DNA from: Symbiodinium natans
Taxonomy: Eukaryota; Sar; Dinophyceae; Suessiales; Symbiodiniaceae
NCBI GenBank assembly: GCA_905221605.1
Contig: CAJNDS010000780.1
Coordinates: 540,602 to 604,601 of the forward strand
DNA length: 64,000 bases
Direction of reading: 5' to 3'
Position numbers and translations under genes: made by a program. A model generated the notes under the pieces. That model saw only the letters and a list, made by a program, of their open reading frames with translations, ran no database searches and had not been told where the DNA came from. Positions within the stretch are counted from its first letter, which is position 1; each line of letters begins with the position of its first letter. Of the stretch, positions 60,800 through 64,000 are shown one piece after another.

Positions 60800-61965
60800 T
60801 TGTACTTACTTGCATCGGTGGTCACGAGGAGCTGCCGCGGATCATCGATGCCGAGGAACCCCTGAGATCAGACCCCCAGCATTGATTTGACCGTGGGTTT
60901 CATCCTCACGTGGGTTCCTGGGGTGCTTGTGAGGGTCACGTATCGGTTTCTTGAAAGGCCCCTTCTGCGCAGTCTGTGAGCAAAGCCCAGGTTCAGCCTG
61001 AGGCGGAGGGCCACGGCTTTGTGTGGAAGGGGAAGGAGGCCTGGTGCGCTGTTCAGGGATGCGGAGTCTAAACCGGCTAAAGTCGGTTGTTGATGCTCCG
61101 TTGACAACCTCCCTAGCACAAACCTCAATGGCTGCAGAGATCGGGGCTGAAGTGCAGCTTACGCAAAGCCTCTCCGGGAGCTCAGAGATGGGTCAGTTCG
61201 GGGCGTTGACCATGGTTGCTTTCAGACAGCACGTCGCATGTCGGAGAATTATTCTAAACTCGGCCACCGCATTGCCTTGACACTTTGCCGAAGCCGGCGC
61301 AGTCACATGTACTGGGATTTTTGCAGTGGAAGCTGGGGGTTGGGATTGAGCCCAAGGAGGCTTTTTTGTTGCAGGGCATTGTAGGGCGTAGGGGTTCGAA
61401 GCGCTATCAGGGTTGATCTTAGAGTTTCCTTGGGCTTGTGCTGTTGGCTGTCCGGAGTCAGGAGTTGCAGACAGTAGCCCGCCTACATCCTTTGTGCTCA
61501 CGTCTTAATTGATTAACCGACACCCTCAAAGGCTCCTTGTGGCTTGTCTGCTTGACGGGTGAGAAAAAATGCCTGAAGAAAAGCAGGACGAGATACCCGG
61601 AGGAACGTCGGGCTAGCTTCCCTCCCTTAGACCCCCCCCACCTTAGAAGGACTTTATAACTTCCGGCGGCTGCCAGGAAATCCGCATGGATAACCAGGCC
61701 GGTCTGGTGTGGCATCGGCATGTGGCAAGATGTATAGACCACGGGCAGTTCCAAAACAAATCCTTGGGGCACCAATCCTGCATTTCTACGAACGTATACT
61801 CTCCTTGGTTCATGTCAAATGGATCCATCATTTAAGGCAGGTCGGGCCTGGAGTTGCAAAGACCGGGGTCATGGACAATGCCCTCATCGTAGTACTGTAG
61901 TTGTTTTTTCCGCTGTAAGTCGATTTGCGGACGCAAGCCTCTTTCAGTTTTTGCCTTCCATGCAG

Positions 61966-62400
61966 TCCTGCGAGAAACCCGATCGCGAGAAACCAAGAAG
62001 CTATGAAAAGCTAAAGCTGTGGAAGCATGCCTCTGCACTTCAGCAGATGGCCGTAGAGGTCCCTAGCTTCTCGATGCCTTCTCCGGAGAACTGTGGCGAG
62101 TTCATCATCAGTGCTGCTTGTGCGCAGTGGTTTTTTGAGAAGCTTTCGACATGTCGGCTGTCAGGAGATTGTACAGGCGCTAGGGCCAGACTCTGGCGGC
62201 CAGACCAGTCTGCTGTAGAACTGTAGAGCTTTGAGGTAGTTTCTGGATTCCATTTTCCCCACAGCAGCCCTCAGCCGATTGCCAAGTTTTGTGGAAACTG
62301 TTTCCAGCGACTTGGTGTGCGTCAGGCCTATGCCAAGTTCAAGAAGAAGGGCCTAGGCATTGGAGGGAATGCTCCCACTCGCTACATGCCTCCTGCCTGA
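61966..62400 (+). CDS. Last two exons of an unrecognised Cys-bearing protein
   Basis: Exons 61966-62156 and 62265-62400, joined in phase by a GC donor at 62157 and an acceptor after ATTCCATTTTCCCCACAG. The end is TGA at 62398. The first exon is rich in Lys and then has a helix (LQQMAVEVPSF) and IISAACAQWFFEKLSTC; the second has KFCGNCFQRLGVRQAYAKF and a basic glycine-rich end, APTRYMPPA. The C-x2-C in the second exon and Cys residues in the first could share a zinc ion. No family assigned. Unspliced, the first exon reads to a stop at 62224, so the splice is an inference. Confidence 0.5.
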
Positions 62401-64000
62401 CTTTCAGCCCAATTGCAAGTGATTGGAACAAGAAATCGTGTAGTCGAAGGGCGTCGAGCGATGCTTGTCCACGCATCCCCAAGTATTTCAGCCAGCAGGA
62501 TCCAGAGCCCACAAAGAGCTACCTACCTACACCCACGCACACACACACAAGCAAGTGTACCAGAGCACCGACATGGTCTTCGAGCGCCGGGATCTAGATC
62601 CCCCCCCTGGCCAGAGCCCTATCTATCGGGCACTCCATTTGTAGAAGGGTAACCATGGAGATCGATGGAGTCTGTGAGTCTTGGTGGTCTATGTTGTTGG
62701 TTTTGGGGCTTCAAGAAGGGTACAGCTACAGCCTCAAACTCAGTTTCAATGACCGTCCGCAGCTCGGCTATCATCAGGTATACACGTGTCCCGGCCACGG
62801 AGATCAGCAAGTGGGACCAGACTCCAAAGTGGCGACTGAGATGAAGAGACCGAAAGAATAGAAAAGAAGAGGGATGAAGCACAAAATGTATACTTGGCAA
62901 AGTCACGCCCAGAAAAACAAAGTCGACCTCAAACATGTTCCTCAAGCTGTGCGGCATTCATTTTCCTTGCGCCTGATGCCACATAGATTTCGGAGTCACT
63001 TCGTCGACCTTCGCAGGATTCTGTTGGATTTCGGTCAGGAGTGCCCAGGCTGCCCCAAATCCTTGGGAAGGCGTTGTACACATTTTGATGCTTCGGGTCA
63101 CTCGGCCATGACAAGGAGAGACATGCGCATGGTGCTTGGTGGCGGAGAAGACGTAGGCTACGCGTGGCCGTTGCTCGCGTGAGGGTCACTTTGTCAAGAT
63201 CGGCGGATGAGGTCTCAAAGTTATCGGTTCAGCATCCCGTCCACATGTTCACTGAGTCCTCAAAGCCCCTCATGTAAGACGAGTCTAAGGGGGGAGCGCC
63301 AACCACGGGCTGTCAACAATGCAACAGAACAAAACGAAAACTATGCAGGAACTCTCCGTGTAAGACGGCCTGCCAATAGCGACACGCATGACTGCTTGGT
63401 ACCTCAGCTTGTTGTCACAGTCCGTGATGACTTTGGTGGCAAAAAGCAAACACTGCCGGAGAACCCGTGCAGCTTCAGCACAGAAAGACGAGTCGTGCTG
63501 TGATCCGGCAGGCTGTGCTGGCTTCCTGCTTTCGCGCCTTGTCGGCAAAAGCGAGAAAGTGTGTTGTGGTGGGCAAGTGTCAAGTGCAACCTTTCAAGCA
63601 ACCACCAACCTCTCACAGCTTCACATCCTTGTATCGTTAACATCAGGGGGTCGTTCCCCCCCCCCCCCCCCCGCGGGCGTTTTCTGGGTTGGTGTTCTGG
63701 GGTGGGGGTATGGAGAGTGTCGGTACTCAAGAAGTGTCGCTGTTCTTTGCGGCTCTTTTGCCGGCTCTGCGATCCTCGCTTGTTTGTGGCCCTTGGCTTT
63801 GAAGAAAAAGCTCCTCAGCAACTCAACTCCTCACCGAAAGCGTTAATCACATGTATATGTATATGTGGAATTATATATTGCATGGGCTTACGTTTTAGGG
63901 TATCTAGGTTAGGCTTTAGGGCTACTGCCCTGGGTCTCGGTTCAATAAAAGGGCTATCGCTCAAGGGGCAGATCATAAGCTTTCTTGCGAGCAGCTCATG
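62401..64000. other. No supportable gene
   Basis: A frame at 62898-63182 (FGQECPGCPKSLGRRC) and one at 63388-63846 are open but without motif or splice support. A C17 run lies at 63656-63672, and AT-rich sequence at 63845-63880. Confidence 0.35.

Overview
The window looks like nuclear DNA of a dinoflagellate, probably photosynthetic. Four things point there. (1) Long tandem FNIP/leucine-rich-like repeats open the window. (2) Two conserved genes can be reassembled only with introns that begin mostly with GC, sometimes GT or GA, and end AG|G; this splice habit is known from dinoflagellates. (3) A secretory leader is followed by an FVAP motif, the hallmark of red-lineage plastid import. (4) Telomere-type CCCTAAA repeats lie inside introns. 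All well supported genes read on the + strand, as expected for unidirectional dinoflagellate gene arrays. Most long open frames here are accidental; the real coding sequence is small exons in GC-rich islands.

Layout. 1-1530: 3' part of an FNIP/LRR-like repeat protein. 1531-9399: mostly non-coding, with a hairpin, short-exon candidates and a purine-rich tract. 9400-12597: a protein arginine methyltransferase (PRMT) catalytic core in nine exons, all with GC donors. 13099-13924: a Nudix-like protein. 14-30 kb: sparse exons of unrecognised genes, best at 16313-17010, 22111-22217 and 30292-30616, plus a minisatellite. 30754-33106: a 2.35 kb C/A-only compound microsatellite. 34276-42142: a SUV3-type RNA helicase in 22 mapped exons. 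46147-48204: an intronless secreted protein with two class-3-lipase-like units. 53076-53453: the leader of a plastid-targeted protein. 55431-55845: a one-helix membrane protein in two exons. 57-62.4 kb: C-terminal exons of unrecognised proteins.

The genes do not form one pathway. SUV3 is known elsewhere as a mitochondrial RNA-degrading helicase, PRMTs methylate arginines in nuclear and RNA-binding proteins, the lipase-like protein is probably exported, and the FVAP protein goes to the plastid. The most unusual features are structural: exons of 21-25 nt, donors with no consensus beyond the first dinucleotide, and telomere-type repeats placed right at intron borders.
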